DNA of 64,000 bases from Melastoma dodecandrum (lineage: Eukaryota > Streptophyta > Magnoliopsida > Myrtales > Melastomataceae), in assembly GCA_029817715.1 (NCBI GenBank), contig JARUPY010000271.1, positions 1,426,001 to 1,490,000 of the forward strand. The letters run 5' to 3'. The position numbers and the translations under genes are program-made. The notes below the pieces were generated by a model. The model was not told where the DNA came from, ran no database searches, and saw nothing but the letters and a program-made list of their open reading frames with translations. Positions 50,213 through 63,937 of this stretch are shown piece by piece (position 1 is the stretch's first letter; each line of letters starts with the position of its first letter).

Positions 50213-50520
50213 TATAGCCTGCTTGGGAGCGTGTCCCCTCTCTGTCTGTTTGGTCTGGGGAAGGGAAGGGAATTGGAATATTATTACGTTATCCCACCAA
50301 CACAAACAAAACAATTGGGCCAGAAATCCTAATGGGCCTTCTCAATAGCCACGTGGATGTCACGGTCGTCTTCGGACAAACAACGCCCCCACCGCCCCAC
50401 TAACTAGTCGCCTGCCTGCCTTTTCTCTCTCTTTTTCCTTCCCTTCTCCCTGTTGTCTTCCGTCTCACTTTTGGTTTTTGTCCGTTCCATTCCTCACGTG
50501 AAAAGAGAAAGGAAGAAGGG
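50213..50520. promoter_or_regulatory. Compact divergent promoter, Maf gene and AE7-like gene
   Basis: Only 308 bases separate the two start codons, so both leaders and promoters must fit here. It includes a CACGTGG motif at 50351-50357 (G-box-like), two CT-rich leader tracts at 50420-50465, and no clear TATA box. It is typical of TATA-less bidirectional housekeeping promoters. Confidence 0.55.
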
Positions 50521-51905
50521 ATGACGCTGGGACTGATCAATGCGAACCCGGTGGTCCACGCCAAGAGGGACAGGCCCTCCCGTTCCGACGACCATCCCCA
50601 TCCTCATCCGAATGCACATGACGACCCCCCCGTTGACCCCCTCGACATCTATGATATCCTTCTTCTTCTTGCCCTGTTTTCTGCTGTTTCTGTCGCGATC
50701 TTTGGGGGGAATTTTCCTTGACTTATTTTCTCTGGGTTGGCGGGGTTCAAATCATGTGAGGGACATCAGGGACCCGGAGCACCCTTACTCCCTCGAGCAG
50801 CTCAGCGTCCTGTCCGAGGAGTCCATCTCCGTCGACGACAAGCTCGGCCGCATCCTGTCTGTCCTGTCCCCCCCCCTCCTTCCTTCCTCTTCGTTTGTCT
50901 CTTTTAGGGATTTCTTTTCGTTTTATGAGGTTTCCACTCTGCTTTGATTGGTGGTGGGGCAGGATCACGTTTACACCCACCATTCAGCACTGCAGCATGG
51001 TGACGGTCATCGGTCTCTGCCTCCGCGTCAAGCTCAAGGATTTCTTCCCTCCTCACTTCAAAGTGAGTTGTGAACCCTTCCTTGATTCTGGTGCGATTTA
51101 ACTCGGGCAATTGGCTTTAGTTGTCCCGCGATCTATTAGTGGGTAGAGTTAGTAGATTCTTCCAGAAAGTTAAGAGGGAGGTTACGATTTGATGTAAGCA
51201 AGCATGGGAACTTGATTACAAGCTTGCTCTTACACTTGCTTGGCTGAGATTAGGACTGGATTCTTCTATGCGAAACGTGGGTACTCCGAGGTTGTGTTTG
51301 GTCAGCGGACAGGACAAGGGAATTGAATCCATTTTGTATAAGGAATGAATCGTGAAGGGAGTGGATTCTAAAAAAAAATCGAGTCCATTCCCATTTTGCG
51401 AACCAAACAAGCTATAAGTGGCGAGGCTTTACTCTTTCCCGATTCATTGTCACATTCTAGTAGTCTGGTTAATGGGCATAAGTGTGTAGCTCACACACTA
51501 CACCACCTATATCCATTAAATGGATTATTGAAATGTGATAATCTCTGACATTTGTCATCTATTTACCATTTTCTTTTCAGGTGGACATCAAAGTAGCCCC
51601 GGGGTCGCATGCAAATGAAGAATTGGGTAACCTTTCTCGCCATACTGACAAATTGTTATGTACTGCTATTATCGATTAGTATTTTAGGCAATTGAAAACC
51701 TACAACTTTTTCATGAGAAGGCTGATGTTTTGAGGGCGAAAATGTCCTCCTTGACTAGATCCATTCAAGCTAATGGTACGTGTTTGAAATATCTGAATCT
51801 ACAGTTAACAAGCAGTTGAATGATAAGGAACGAGTTGCAGCTGCTCTCGAGAATCCCAACCTTCGTCAGCTGGTCGATGAGTGCCTCTACTCCAGTGAAC
51901 TTTAA
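50521..51905 (+). CDS. AE7-like / MIP18-family protein (DUF59), cytosolic iron-sulfur assembly
   Basis: AE7/MIP18 (CIA2B) proteins form the targeting complex with CIA1 and MET18. That complex inserts Fe-S clusters into cytosolic and nuclear enzymes such as DNA polymerases and helicases. Five exons, 50521-50653, 50751-50856, 50963-51062, 51581-51626 and 51805-51905, give 161 residues. Signatures are [41 protein letters not shown] (reactive Cys), [24 protein letters not shown] and [20 protein letters not shown]. It resembles the AE7-LIKE branch ([24 protein letters not shown]), not AE7 itself. Intron 1 is a U12-type intron (separate entry); without removing it the frame ends early. Joining exon 1 to exon 2 restores [12 protein letters not shown]. 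Confidence 0.93.
50654..50750 (+). other. U12-type (minor spliceosome) intron with AT-AA termini
   Basis: The 97-base intron begins ATATCCTT, the exact U12 AT-type donor, and contains TTCCTTGAC at about 50714-50722, the exact U12 branch-site consensus. The conserved protein (IYD/HVRDIRD) fixes the joined codons. The intron therefore ends ...GTTCAA before ATCATGTGAGG, giving AT-AA ends. Because AT occurs both at the intron start and just after it, the cut could be moved by two bases (AT-AT) without changing the mRNA. There is no GT donor that restores the frame. The branch A is about 29 bases from the 3' end, longer than usual. Confidence 0.8.
51287..51417. mobile_element. Short MITE-like element in AE7-like intron 3
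   Basis: The left part reads TTGTGTTTGGTCAGC and the reverse complement of the right part reads AGCTTGTTTGGTTCGC, giving imperfect inverted ends around about 100 bp. The inner arms (GGGAATTGAATCCATTT and GAGTCCATTCCCATTTTG) also partly pair. It sits in the 518-bp intron 3. Confidence 0.45.
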
Positions 51906-52384
51906 TGTAGAAACTTCTCGTTCCTGAGAAGGCCTACTGTACAGAGAAAGTGACGCCTGATTTACGTAACCCTGATGGTTGTTCTTTGTGGTAGAATCCC
52001 ATCATCCTACTTATCTTTAGCTGGTTACTACAAACTGCTCTATGCTTTTCCTTTGTCTCCTGACTGTGAATAGCAGAATTCATAGTGAACGCTGAATTAT
52101 CTCGCATAATATGCTATGTGTCTATGTAAGATATGCTCCTGGATCAATGGATGGAATCGCTAGAAATGACAATTGAGAGACTTAATGGAGAGATGGATTT
52201 GTTTCAATGTAACAATGTGTGAAACTGACGTGTCTTCTTTTCATGGACCTCCAAGTTAGGGTTCTTCCAATATTTTCACATGTATACAGTCTCTGGCTTG
52301 GGGTAGTTAATTTGCTGGTGATGCAGTGGGCATTGCCAGCCAAGGCATTTTTTAGACGTTGCTATTAGGTATAGGGCATGGTTT
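51906..52384. other. 3' flank of the AE7-like gene
   Basis: AT-rich, probably 3' UTR and spacer. No gene seen. Confidence 0.4.
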
Positions 52385-53715
52385 ATCGTCAGAACTCCAG
52401 AACCTGGCAGTTTTGACATCCTCCTCCTCCATCATCTTCGGAGCTCTTTGTGGTTGCACATGAGGGTGGCTTTTCCCCCGAATTCGGGGGGAAGGTTCTC
52501 AACGTCGAAGAATGTGCTCATCAGCTCCACACTGTCCTTGTTCTTCTGGTAAACAAACTTCATCTTCTAGAAGGTCTTCAGGTCTAAGAAGTACCTGCCA
52601 GCCTGTGAATTACAGAGGATGTATAAATCAGATCCTGCGAGCCCGCAAAGAAGATGAGTACATCAGATCGTCTCCAGAAACAACTGCCCAGGTGACAATT
52701 GGCTCTGCCATTATAAACTCGGCAGAAAACCCAAGAACATAATCCATGCATGCGACAAACATAATGCTAACCTTCCAGGGAAGGCCTCAAAAATTCGAGG
52801 TGGATTGTACAAAAATGCCCCTGCCAGCCTCTCCGGGAAATGGTTTTGCAAAACGTGAACAATATCACGAGCCGTTTTAACAGGAGTTTGGGTATTCAGC
52901 GTCCAACCAGTGAAGTCTATCAACCATGCCATTTGCTCCTGACCCTCATGAAGGTTAAGGATGCTGTTCTCTATCAGACACACCAGATGCGAATGTTGCC
53001 TTCCACAGAAGTTGTGTTCTGCAGAAGAAAGCTCGGCACATTAGCATTTTGGATGGTTTTGATGTCAATTATCAAGTAGATCACAGAAGAGACCTGCTTC
53101 CCGGGCCTCATTATAAGCACGGTCCTTCCTTGTCGATCAAAGAAATCTGCCTTCGAGATTTTCCCAGTCTCACCCTCGTGGGCAATTTCATGCTGCAGAA
53201 GCTTCACGGTCAGATAAGGCCTCTTCCGATTATTGAAGCTCGAAAGTAAATCAAAGTCAAGGAAACAAAAAATGCTATCAGAATCTTCTGGTGTTTCACT
53301 CGTGCTAAAATGAACATGACAGATCACGCCCACGACGACCAAAGCCATAAATCAAGCATTTTTACCCAACGGATTTCTTCAGGCTTAAAGGTCAATCTCC
53401 ATTCAATTGTATCTTCCAGCATTTTCTTTGCTTTCTCCACGTTCCAGTTTCGAGCTACCAAGTACCTTCTGAGGCATGGATCAGTGCAGTACTTCAACCT
53501 ACACCCGAACAAAGGGTCCAAGCTCATCCCTGAGCTCCTTAACCTGATGGAAATGCAGCATTTATCATTTCATAATCAAAGTTCAGTATCGGAAGCACGG
53601 AATCATAAACTGCTAGAAGAGACAAAAGGAGCTTCAGGAAGCTGACCTTAACTTCCCTTTCGAAAACATCATCATCGGGATGAAACTGGGTCTGCTTCCT
53701 CCGTAGTAACATCAT
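52385..53715 (-). pseudogene. Sec14-like (CRAL-TRIO) phosphatidylinositol-transfer protein gene, disrupted
   Basis: Exon-by-exon similarity to a plant Sec14-like protein runs the whole length: 53715-53647 (MMLLRRKQTQFHPDDD), 53543-53366 (YCTDPCLRRYLVARNWNVEK), 53192-53094 (HEIAHEGETGKISKADFFDR), 53018-52772 (EGQEQMAWLIDFTGWTLNTQ) and about 52604-52385 (MKFVYQKNKDSVELM, PPEFGGKATL). Splice sites are preserved, but the frame is broken at least five times. There is an extra base in exon 2 near 53515-53525, a missing base near 52985-52990, two extra bases near 52778-52780, a TAG at 52569-52567 in place of a Gln codon, and a frameshift near 52440. It is an unprocessed pseudogene of recent age, since similarity is still high. 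Poor assembly is the alternative. Confidence 0.85.
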
Positions 53716-53719
53716 CTTC

Positions 53720-54827
53720 AAGCAAAAGGGGATTAGGTTATTGTCTGCATCAATCAGCAGACAAGTTTTCGTAAAGGCTTCGCAGTGGTTGGCACAGAAT
53801 CTTGTCATCTGGTCTTCTCTTGTTTCAGATGCGACAACTATGCCATTCTCATTCATGATCCCAGTAAACAAAACAAGCAAGAAGTTGCCTGGAAACATAG
53901 AAGATCGACAGATCGAGCAGATACTACAGACATTAATTCAGGTTGACCTCTGACCCCGATTTGATGTTTCCAGTTATGTATCATCATTCCAAAACACATT
54001 ATGCGGATTTTGAACTAGAAGAAACCGAAGAGCGCCAAAACTGCAGCTGATAACGCCAAATGCGATCATCAGCAATACATAGATCACAGAAAGAACCTGA
54101 ATCCTCTTCCAACCGAGCAACTTACTCCTAACGATAAATTGACCAGGCAGATTCTGAATATAACATAACCATCGACAGAAAGTGGTCATATCAACAAAAG
54201 CAAAAGTACCTTGAAGAAACGGAATCACAGTAGTCCAGATTCGAAAATGTGAAGCCGGACTGATCTTTCGGTCCCTATCACCAAGTATTTTACGCTAGTT
54301 GGCGACAAGAGAATACAGCAGATTTTGATCGCGGTAAATCTTAGGAAGGTCAACCAAAAAATAATCTAAAGTGAACAACAATGGTGGGATGAAAGGTGAG
54401 TTTTGTGAAGAGGGAGTGAGTTGTGAAGTTCTTGTCAGAAAGATAGTGTTGGAGATCAGAATCATGTCATGCAAATTAATTTATAAACTAAAGTCAACGG
54501 TCAGATGGGCCTCAGTTAACATTTAATTACGCATTGGTCAAATATGGCTCCCTGTGATGCCTATGATTTTCGGTAACTGAATAAAAATCAAAGAGGCCTG
54601 ACCTTTGGATGAAGTTTACTCAAACCAAAAACAATCTAGAAATTTTAGCTGTTCTTACTGTAAACTGGATCTCTACTAGTACTAGCCACCCACTTTGAAC
54701 ATTTTCCTAAACCTGAACATATGTAAAGGACGATCATAATCTGTACTCAACGGAAAAGATTTCCATCTGCCAACGTTTGCTACTCACGATTCAACCATCA
54801 TCAACCCTAGAGACTGTCAGGGTTCGT
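53720..54827. other. Upstream region of the Sec14-like pseudogene
   Basis: AT-rich non-coding DNA. Probably the old leader and promoter of the pseudogene and the 3' side of the next gene. Nothing recognised. Confidence 0.35.
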
Positions 54828-55169
54828 TCACGCACACCCCGCAATTCCCAGAGCAATCCACGGCATTACGAGCAAGCCCAGCCATCCTACCGCGATCTCC
54901 ATCCGTCCCATCGTGACCAAGCAGACGATCGCGGCCGACCACACGAAAGACGCCGCAGCTGCCCCCAACAGAAGCTCCCTCCGGAGCTTAAGCCTCCTCG
55001 TCCGCAGCCACAGCCTCGTCACCCGGGACCTGAACCTCCTCCGTTCGTCTTCCATCTCGGTGATCCCTCGCAGAGCCTCGTTGAGCTCGGCGATCTCCCG
55101 AGCCAGCCCCATGATCGCGGCCCTCGTCCGTCTGTGCCGAAACTCCGCGTCCCCAACGTTATGGCACAT
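54828..55169 (-). CDS. Small protein with coiled coil and two membrane segments (unknown)
   Basis: A single frame of 113 residues with high GC, unlike its AT-rich flanks. Residues about 17-62 are charged and helical with heptad-like spacing (LAREIAELNEALRGITEMED, then RRFRSRVTRLWLRTRR). Two hydrophobic segments follow, LLLGAAAASFVWSAAIVCLV and WLGLLVMPWIALGIAG. The helix-then-hairpin layout is sensible for a real protein. The opposite-strand frame over the same bases is Pro/Arg-rich low complexity and is probably its shadow. Family not recognised; no function proposed. Confidence 0.55.
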   Translation of the reverse strand: MCHNVGDAEFRHRRTRAAIMGLAREIAELNEALRGITEMEDERRRFRSRVTRLWLRTRRLKLRRELLLGAAAASFVWSAAIVCLVTMGRMEIAVGWLGLLVMPWIALGIAGCA

Positions 55170-56624
55170 GTCGACGATTCAAACTCCTAAGGAACCCCGA
55201 ATCTAGGGTTTGAGCACGGCGACCGTGCCGGCCGATTCAACGTCGATTGAGAGGAAGGAAAATGGGGGGAACGTCGGGACGCGGGAAGATCGATCCTCCA
55301 TTTCTCGCTCTCTGGCGGGACAAACTGACAGGTACGAAAGAATGTTGGGCCCAGGACCAAACCCAAGAATAACCCCAAGACCAGGCCCAATACCAGTACG
55401 GACGTTGACAAAGTTGAAATGACAAATGAAACCCATCTTTGAAGTTTTAAGCCCCAGCAGAGGGGAGAGGAATCTAAACTGTTGGTATGTAGTCATTTGG
55501 CAAATCTACAAAACAAAAAGGAGGAAAAGGGTCCCGGATCTCGATTCCTATCCATTGAAGAAACGTAGCAGAGTCCACTCATGCACATTGCAGCAGTAGT
55601 GAGTAGTACGAGAAGATATCAGTGTAGTCCACTCACTACTGCCCTAGTCTGGAAACAATAAGCAACCCCACTGTGTCCCCCCAACCTCCCATTGACTCTC
55701 ACTCACGTGACCGTAGCAATGGGATACCACCAACCTCCTTTTTCCAAAGTCTTCCACGCTGTTGACCTCCCTCCTCCCACTCAAATGTAACGTGTGCTCG
55801 TGTCAAACGACCCATCAATCGCAATGAGAATAATAATGATCACGGGTGAAGTATTCTTCGGACCCAAAAGCCCAATAACACAACGTAAGGAGGGCCCATC
55901 GCAGACAAGGTGATTGTCCTGTGGAGATATTCTGGCGCTGCGAATGTCTTGTCCGTGTCTGTAAGGACGAGAAAGGGAAGGAGCTCCCTTTGCCTACCAA
56001 AGTTTTCAGAAGCGTTTGAAAATGACCAGCAATTACAGAGGTCCTCAATGTTCCGATAGAGACACTTCTTATGTTACCCACAACATTACGAAAATCCATC
56101 CCCCCCCCAATGAACCTAAACCTAATCGAGTTCATCATAATATTATTTTGTCAGAGAGGTCGAAGTGGGGGCTGGAGATCAGTTCGAGTCTTGCATTGAA
56201 TTCATAGCGGTCAGTTGAGGACTACCCATGCTTTACTACTCATCTCTGTTTTCTCTGAGACAGGAGGTGTCTGAATAAAAAATACCCAGTTTCAAGAACC
56301 TGAAAGAAAATGACACCCCCCACCCTTCCCTTCCTCTTCAAATGACTTCTCCCCGTTATGGGGAAAGTATAGCAGCAAAGTAGATCGGATCGAATCAGAT
56401 GATGAAGATGAAGATGATGGTTTGATGGCGCCGAGTCCTTTTTGAGTAAAACAACACTGAAAGGAGGAGAAAGCAAACGATGTTCCCGACCAAATACCGC
56501 TATATAATTTTTACACAAGATTGTTGTGTTCATGTTTTCCCACCCTTATGTAATCTCTTACCTCCGAGTTACCCCAAATTTAGTTTCAATCTAAGACCTT
56601 TCTGTTCTTTTAACTATTCCATTT
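55170..56624. other. Intergenic, no supported gene
   Basis: Includes an imperfect repeat of CCAAGAC/CCAGGCCCAA-type units at 55352-55400, and the 3' UTR of the GRAS gene at its right end. No protein recognised. Confidence 0.4.
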
Positions 56625-58382
56625 TTAGTGCCAAGATGAAACAGTGAGCAAAGGCACCTCGTTGAACGACAGGGATATGAACCCGGGTTTCGACTCCACT
56701 AGCGAGTACAGCGAGCTGTAGTTGTAATTCCACAGTAGCACACTCGCCTGGCTTATCGAGTAATGGCTCGGCGGCACTGGCTCGAATCCTGCCCCTTCCA
56801 TCAAGGACTTCCACCTATGTTTGTCCTCCATGCGTTCCCTTCGCTGTCCCGGTTTCTCCGTAGTCCCTACCACCCTCGCGATCCTCTGCCCAAACAATAA
56901 ACTCTCCACTTGCAGCCTCTCCTCCGAGTCCCTGCCCATGTTAGGGTCCAATGACTTGAAAACTGCGGCGTAGTACGACAATGCGTTCCTGAAGCGGTCT
57001 ACAAACCCAACCTGGTTTAAGTTGGCCTCATACTCGCCCAGGGTCACGATTTTGGGCCCGAGAGATTTCGCAAGCCTGAGTGCCTGGTCTATTGCATTGG
57101 AACTTTCATCGAGCAAGTTGTAAAGCTGGAGCATAAAATTGACGGCCAATTCCTCGCCGGGATCCACGCAAAAGCATGAAGCATCAAGCTCTTCTATCGG
57201 GGCCAGGATTGGGTGGAACTCAAAGTTCAAACCCAGCAGCTTGGCGAATTCCGCTAGCCTATTGCCAGTGGCTGTCACTGTGGCCGAAGAGGAGGTCCCT
57301 AGCACTGGCGCCGGGATCCCTGATATTCGAATCTGCTCGGGCTTCCCCTTCGAGCGGGTCGCCAGGGCCTGCAATAGAGCAGCCCACTGAACGCCCTGGA
57401 CAATCCCAAAATCAACAATGTGAATCTTGCTCGCCTTCTCAGTGGCTTCGAGAATTGCTTGGTTCGCTGTCAGGTGAGCAAACTTCGAGTAAGGACAGGC
57501 GTCATTGAGCGCCTTATAGGAGTCTGTGAACTCCTCCGGAGAAGTTGGGCGCAGAGTTTGGACCTTTTCCCCCTGCAACGAAAGCAAACGGGTGTGCAGC
57601 GCCTTGCAGAAGTAAAAACTGACCCTCTCTATTGGATCCCCATGGTCCGACACGCTCTCTTGAATCCTCTGCAGGGTCTTCGCAGCCAGGCCAGGGTCCA
57701 GTTTGCTGACCCGAGCGCATTCCAGCAAAGCCTTCAGCAAGGGCTGTGACAATTGCAGCTCGATTTCAGCTGCTTCAGATGCCGAAGTCGTGACCTTTTC
57801 CGACTTGGGCCCCTCTTTCGGCGAAACAGCATTTGTCACAGTCGGTTTAGAGTCCGACGGCAAGGAGAGAGGGGCAGGCGGAGGGGTAGGGGGAGTCCAC
57901 GTGGCAGGAGGCGGCGTCCATGCAGGGGGCACCCGACCCACGAACGGATCCGATGGGAACAAACCGAAATCCTGCCCGGACTGCAAAGGGCCGGGGTCGG
58001 TAGCATCCATGAGGGACTCCACCCACTCGCAGGAGTCGAAGTCTGAAAACCGGAACGAGGACCCAGCAGACACCGAGTCGTGGTCGAAGGGGAAGGGGAC
58101 AGCGGCAACCGGGTCGTCGGGGGAAGGGGCGGATCCGACAAATAACGGGTCGGGGCAGAAACCAGGGGACGCGGAGGCCGGGGGAGGGGGCCATGCAAAG
58201 GGGACGGGGGCGCTGGGTGGATGCACCGGAGGGGGATGATTCGCCATGGGAAGGGATTGATGGAGATGTTCTAGCTGCGGTCGCTGCTGTTGCTGCTGCT
58301 GCCGCTGCTGCTGTTGTTTCTGCTGGATGACTTGTTGGGCAATGGCCATGAGGTTGCCGCTGTCGGCGCACATGTACGCCAT
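56625..58382 (-). CDS. GRAS-family transcription regulator, SCL4/SCL7 clade
   Basis: Intronless, 585 residues. GRAS proteins are nuclear regulators; the SCL4/7 branch is linked to stress tolerance in poplar and Arabidopsis. The N-terminal 200 residues are variable. A glutamine tract at about 20-35 is followed by Pro/Ser-rich sequence and a conserved acidic patch ([20 protein letters not shown], about 110-129). The GRAS domain spans about 210-585. It has LHRI with [20 protein letters not shown], the VHIID variant [11 protein letters not shown] at 320-330, LHRII ([18 protein letters not shown]), a PFYRE region ([20 protein letters not shown]) and a C-terminal SAW block ending [15 protein letters not shown]. 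The start is the only in-frame ATG before the conserved [19 protein letters not shown]. Confidence 0.95.
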   Translation of the reverse strand: MAYMCADSGNLMAIAQQVIQQKQQQQRQQQQQQRPQLEHLHQSLPMANHPPPVHPPSAPVPFAWPPPPASASPGFCPDPLFVGSAPSPDDPVAAVPFPFDHDSVSAGSSFRFSDFDSCEWVESLMDATDPGPLQSGQDFGLFPSDPFVGRVPPAWTPPPATWTPPTPPPAPLSLPSDSKPTVTNAVSPKEGPKSEKVTTSASEAAEIELQLSQPLLKALLECARVSKLDPGLAAKTLQRIQESVSDHGDPIERVSFYFCKALHTRLLSLQGEKVQTLRPTSPEEFTDSYKALNDACPYSKFAHLTANQAILEATEKASKIHIVDFGIVQGVQWAALLQALATRSKGKPEQIRISGIPAPVLGTSSSATVTATGNRLAEFAKLLGLNFEFHPILAPIEELDASCFCVDPGEELAVNFMLQLYNLLDESSNAIDQALRLAKSLGPKIVTLGEYEANLNQVGFVDRFRNALSYYAAVFKSLDPNMGRDSEERLQVESLLFGQRIARVVGTTEKPGQRRERMEDKHRWKSLMEGAGFEPVPPSHYSISQASVLLWNYNYSSLYSLVESKPGFISLSFNEVPLLTVSSWH

Positions 58383-59104
58383 TTACCCGGGCAGTGTTCC
58401 TGTAATAAGGGGGTAGACAGGGAGGCGTTACTCCGTTCTTACATGGGAAGGGCGAGGATTTGCAATGGAAGTGAAGAAGTGGAGGATGAAAGAAGAGGAA
58501 GGAGAGGTGAAATAGGAGGTTCGGGCCGGAGAGTCGAAGGAGATAAATAATAATTAAAAATAAAATAAATAGAGAAAAGAGGGGTTACCTCGAACGGACA
58601 GTAGGACTAGGAACTGACCCCCCAAACCATAACATAGTAAAAAATTAATCAGATTTAAAGACCACCTTAAAATAAACTAAAGTTAAAAAGTGGTCGCCTT
58701 TGATTTGGTGGGCTTTTCGATATAGCCCGTTTTCTTAAGAACTTTGTGGGGCCCAATTCTTTGGGACCCACATAGGATATCAAATGAAGGAAAAATTTGC
58801 GGCGAAAATTTGTCATAAACCACGTAAAGTAACAATTAATTAATATAATTTCATCACGTCAAGCATGTATACACGAGACTTACCGAGTATTTATCGACAA
58901 TATGAATTCCAAAAGCCGGAAAGGATAAATATCATTCGGTGATCCCAAAAACGCGTGAAACATGTTTTCGTAAAGAAATTATCATGTCAATCATCGTTAA
59001 AGAAAAAGAAAGCTAAAGAAAGAAAGAAAGGAAAAGAGCCATCCATACTGACGCTCTGTTGTCGCCGCGACTTAAACCAAAAATTTCACGAGTACCACCG
59101 AATC
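58383..59104 (-). other. Promoter and leader of the GRAS gene
   Basis: Purine-rich leader at 58440-58560, then AT-rich DNA. No gene seen. Confidence 0.4.
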
Positions 59105-59736
59105 ACTTTCAAGTTTTATTCCAAAATAACGTTGGTACACGAATAATTTCGCCAAATAATTTCTTGAGTTTGGAAATTCGTCAATTAATCTAACGAAATC
59201 GGCCTTATAAAGGCCGACTTCGATCATAAAGGAAGTCGGCCTTTGTAAGACCGATTTCACAATCCTCTAAATAAAGTCAGCTTTACAAAGGCCTTACAAA
59301 GCCGACTCCTTCAATAAGTAAAAAACAAAAAATTCGACTTATGCGAGTGGAGGGGACGAAGGCTTTCCCAAATCAAGAGGGTTGGGGTTACTTACACAAA
59401 AAATAAAATAGGAAAACTAAAAATTAGAGGGGGTGGGGGTTGGGTCGGGGTGATTGACAGAAAAATAGGAAATAAAAAAAAGCTGGAGGAGGTGACTAAC
59501 ACAACCCGGTCGTGGGGAAACCCAACCCCCCTTGGAAGGCACATTTTTTTTTGTTTAAGTATTGAGAAGTCGGCCTTATAAAGACCGACTTCATGCGGAT
59601 GGAACGGATGACATGAAGTCGGCCTTTGTAAGGCCGATTTCGCCAGATTAATTGAGGAATTTTTAAACTTACGAAGTTATTTCGCGAATTAATTTGAAAA
59701 TCAAATTCATATTGGAACAAAAACTCAATCACTTTC
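59105..59736. mobile_element. Foldback-type element with ~120-bp imperfect terminal inverted repeats
   Basis: The left arm (about 59105-59225) and the reverse complement of the right arm (about 59611-59736) align over their length. Shared blocks include CAATTAATCT, CGAAATCGGCCTTA and AAAGGCCGACTTC. Next to each arm lie further short palindromes of the type AAGTCGGCCTTTGTAAG...CCGATTT, so GTCGGCC-type motifs recur about eight times. The centre (59340-59560) is G-rich and non-coding. There is no transposase frame, so it would be non-autonomous. Confidence 0.7.
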
Positions 59737-61160
59737 ATCTGCCACCAAATCAAACAAGAGGAGAACACGTTGGCATGACTCAGCCCGGCGTCCCCAACAC
59801 ACCCCTGATTTGCAAGAATCGATTGTCAAGTAAAACGTGAGATAATCATTACGTTCTCTTCTCTTTGACAGTCGGGGCAACGCAAGGGAATGGGACGATA
59901 ATTTGGACTTCATGGTCCAAATAAAGATAACCGACCTCCCACTTTACGAGTCATCCATCCATCCATCGTCCATTTGATGAGTGTTCTCTTTTCTTGGTAG
60001 TAATTAATCTCCCCCCCCCCACCAATGACGCATGACATCTTGTCCATTCCCATTATACTAATCAACACGTAGCTCGCCCCCTCTAGTTTTCCCTTTTGTT
60101 TCTTACCAAGGGTCAGTCAGTCAACCGCACTAACATAACAAGCCAGAACAAGGTCCAAATTTGGTCCATTGAACATGGGGCCACTAAGTAAAGGCACGGG
60201 AGCTAAAAATATTTGCCTCTTGCGTGGTAATAGGAAGGGGATAGTGGTCAGATCAAGGTGTCGCCATCTCCCCGGGAAGAAAAAGGAAATATTTCCCATA
60301 AACTGAGTATTTTGACCTTGAATTATGCGTTTGATTACATCTTACGGACAAAGATCAAATTTTGGAGCAGGATTAGGACAAACCCCACATCTTGCTTTTC
60401 TCAACCAACCCACAAAAAAAAAAGGGAAGAAAACAAGAATCTTTAATAAAAAGTTTCGAGTCACCTTATCGTCTTCTTTTTAACCCTTTTTATCGATCAA
60501 CCGCCAGTTCGGTTTCCACAAACTTTGGGGAGCAACTTTGGATGAGGAGGGGATTATATCACAATTGAAAGGAGAAAGGGGACAAAGTAGTGGGCTTTTG
60601 GTGAGGTTGGGAGGTCTTCACTTGGTCGGAGTTTGATCGCTTTTTCTTCGTTTGTGTTGGGAGGAAGGAAGGGACTCCCTGTTTGGTCCCAAAAGCAAGT
60701 GGACAACACTGTACTTTGTCATCGGATATGGTCGGCTCGATAGAATTTTGTCTCGGTGCTTTCCATCCCTCGTTTCAATGCAAAGTGGCATCGATAGGTC
60801 AGACACGACAATCATCAGCCAGCCTTCGAATCTAGCGGACAATCATTCCTCTGCCGAGGCATTTGACCCAACGCTGCAAGACGATGGTTCCAGTTTGAAA
60901 ACTAATGCTTTGATTTCTTTCTTTTTCATCATACATCATTCTCATATTAAGGCCAAGGATTGAGGCGCTGCTGCAATGATCAACTTGAGTACAGGGAAGC
61001 ACAGGCTCGATAAATTGTCTTTCAACAAAAATTCTTTATCATGAACAGTAAGGCAGTGAGCCCTCACTTTTTTTGCCGCCCATCCCCCCTCTTCCAAGAG
61101 GAAATTTATTTGACAGAATGAGTAATTCGCCTTCTCTTCTTGCAGGACTTGATATGCTTT
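59737..61160. other. Intergenic between foldback element and SDH1
   Basis: AT-rich with a poly-C run near 60011-60020. A 103-codon plus frame at 60652-60963 is not recognised. The right end is the SDH1 3' UTR. Confidence 0.4.

Positions 61161-63937
<2,777 letters not shown>

Noticed and set aside
52455..52500. Suspected further frameshift at the G-run near PPEFGG in the Sec14-like copy
   Set aside because: Rereading the complement shows GAATTCGGGGGAAAAGCC, which stays in frame (EFGGKA); the real lesions lie elsewhere.
54777..55190. 137-codon plus frame
   Set aside because: Pro/Arg/Gln-rich and opposite a frame with sensible coiled-coil and membrane architecture.
57703..58239. 178-codon plus-strand frame
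   Set aside because: It is the antisense shadow of the GC-rich N-terminal part of the GRAS gene; composition is low complexity and no domain is seen.
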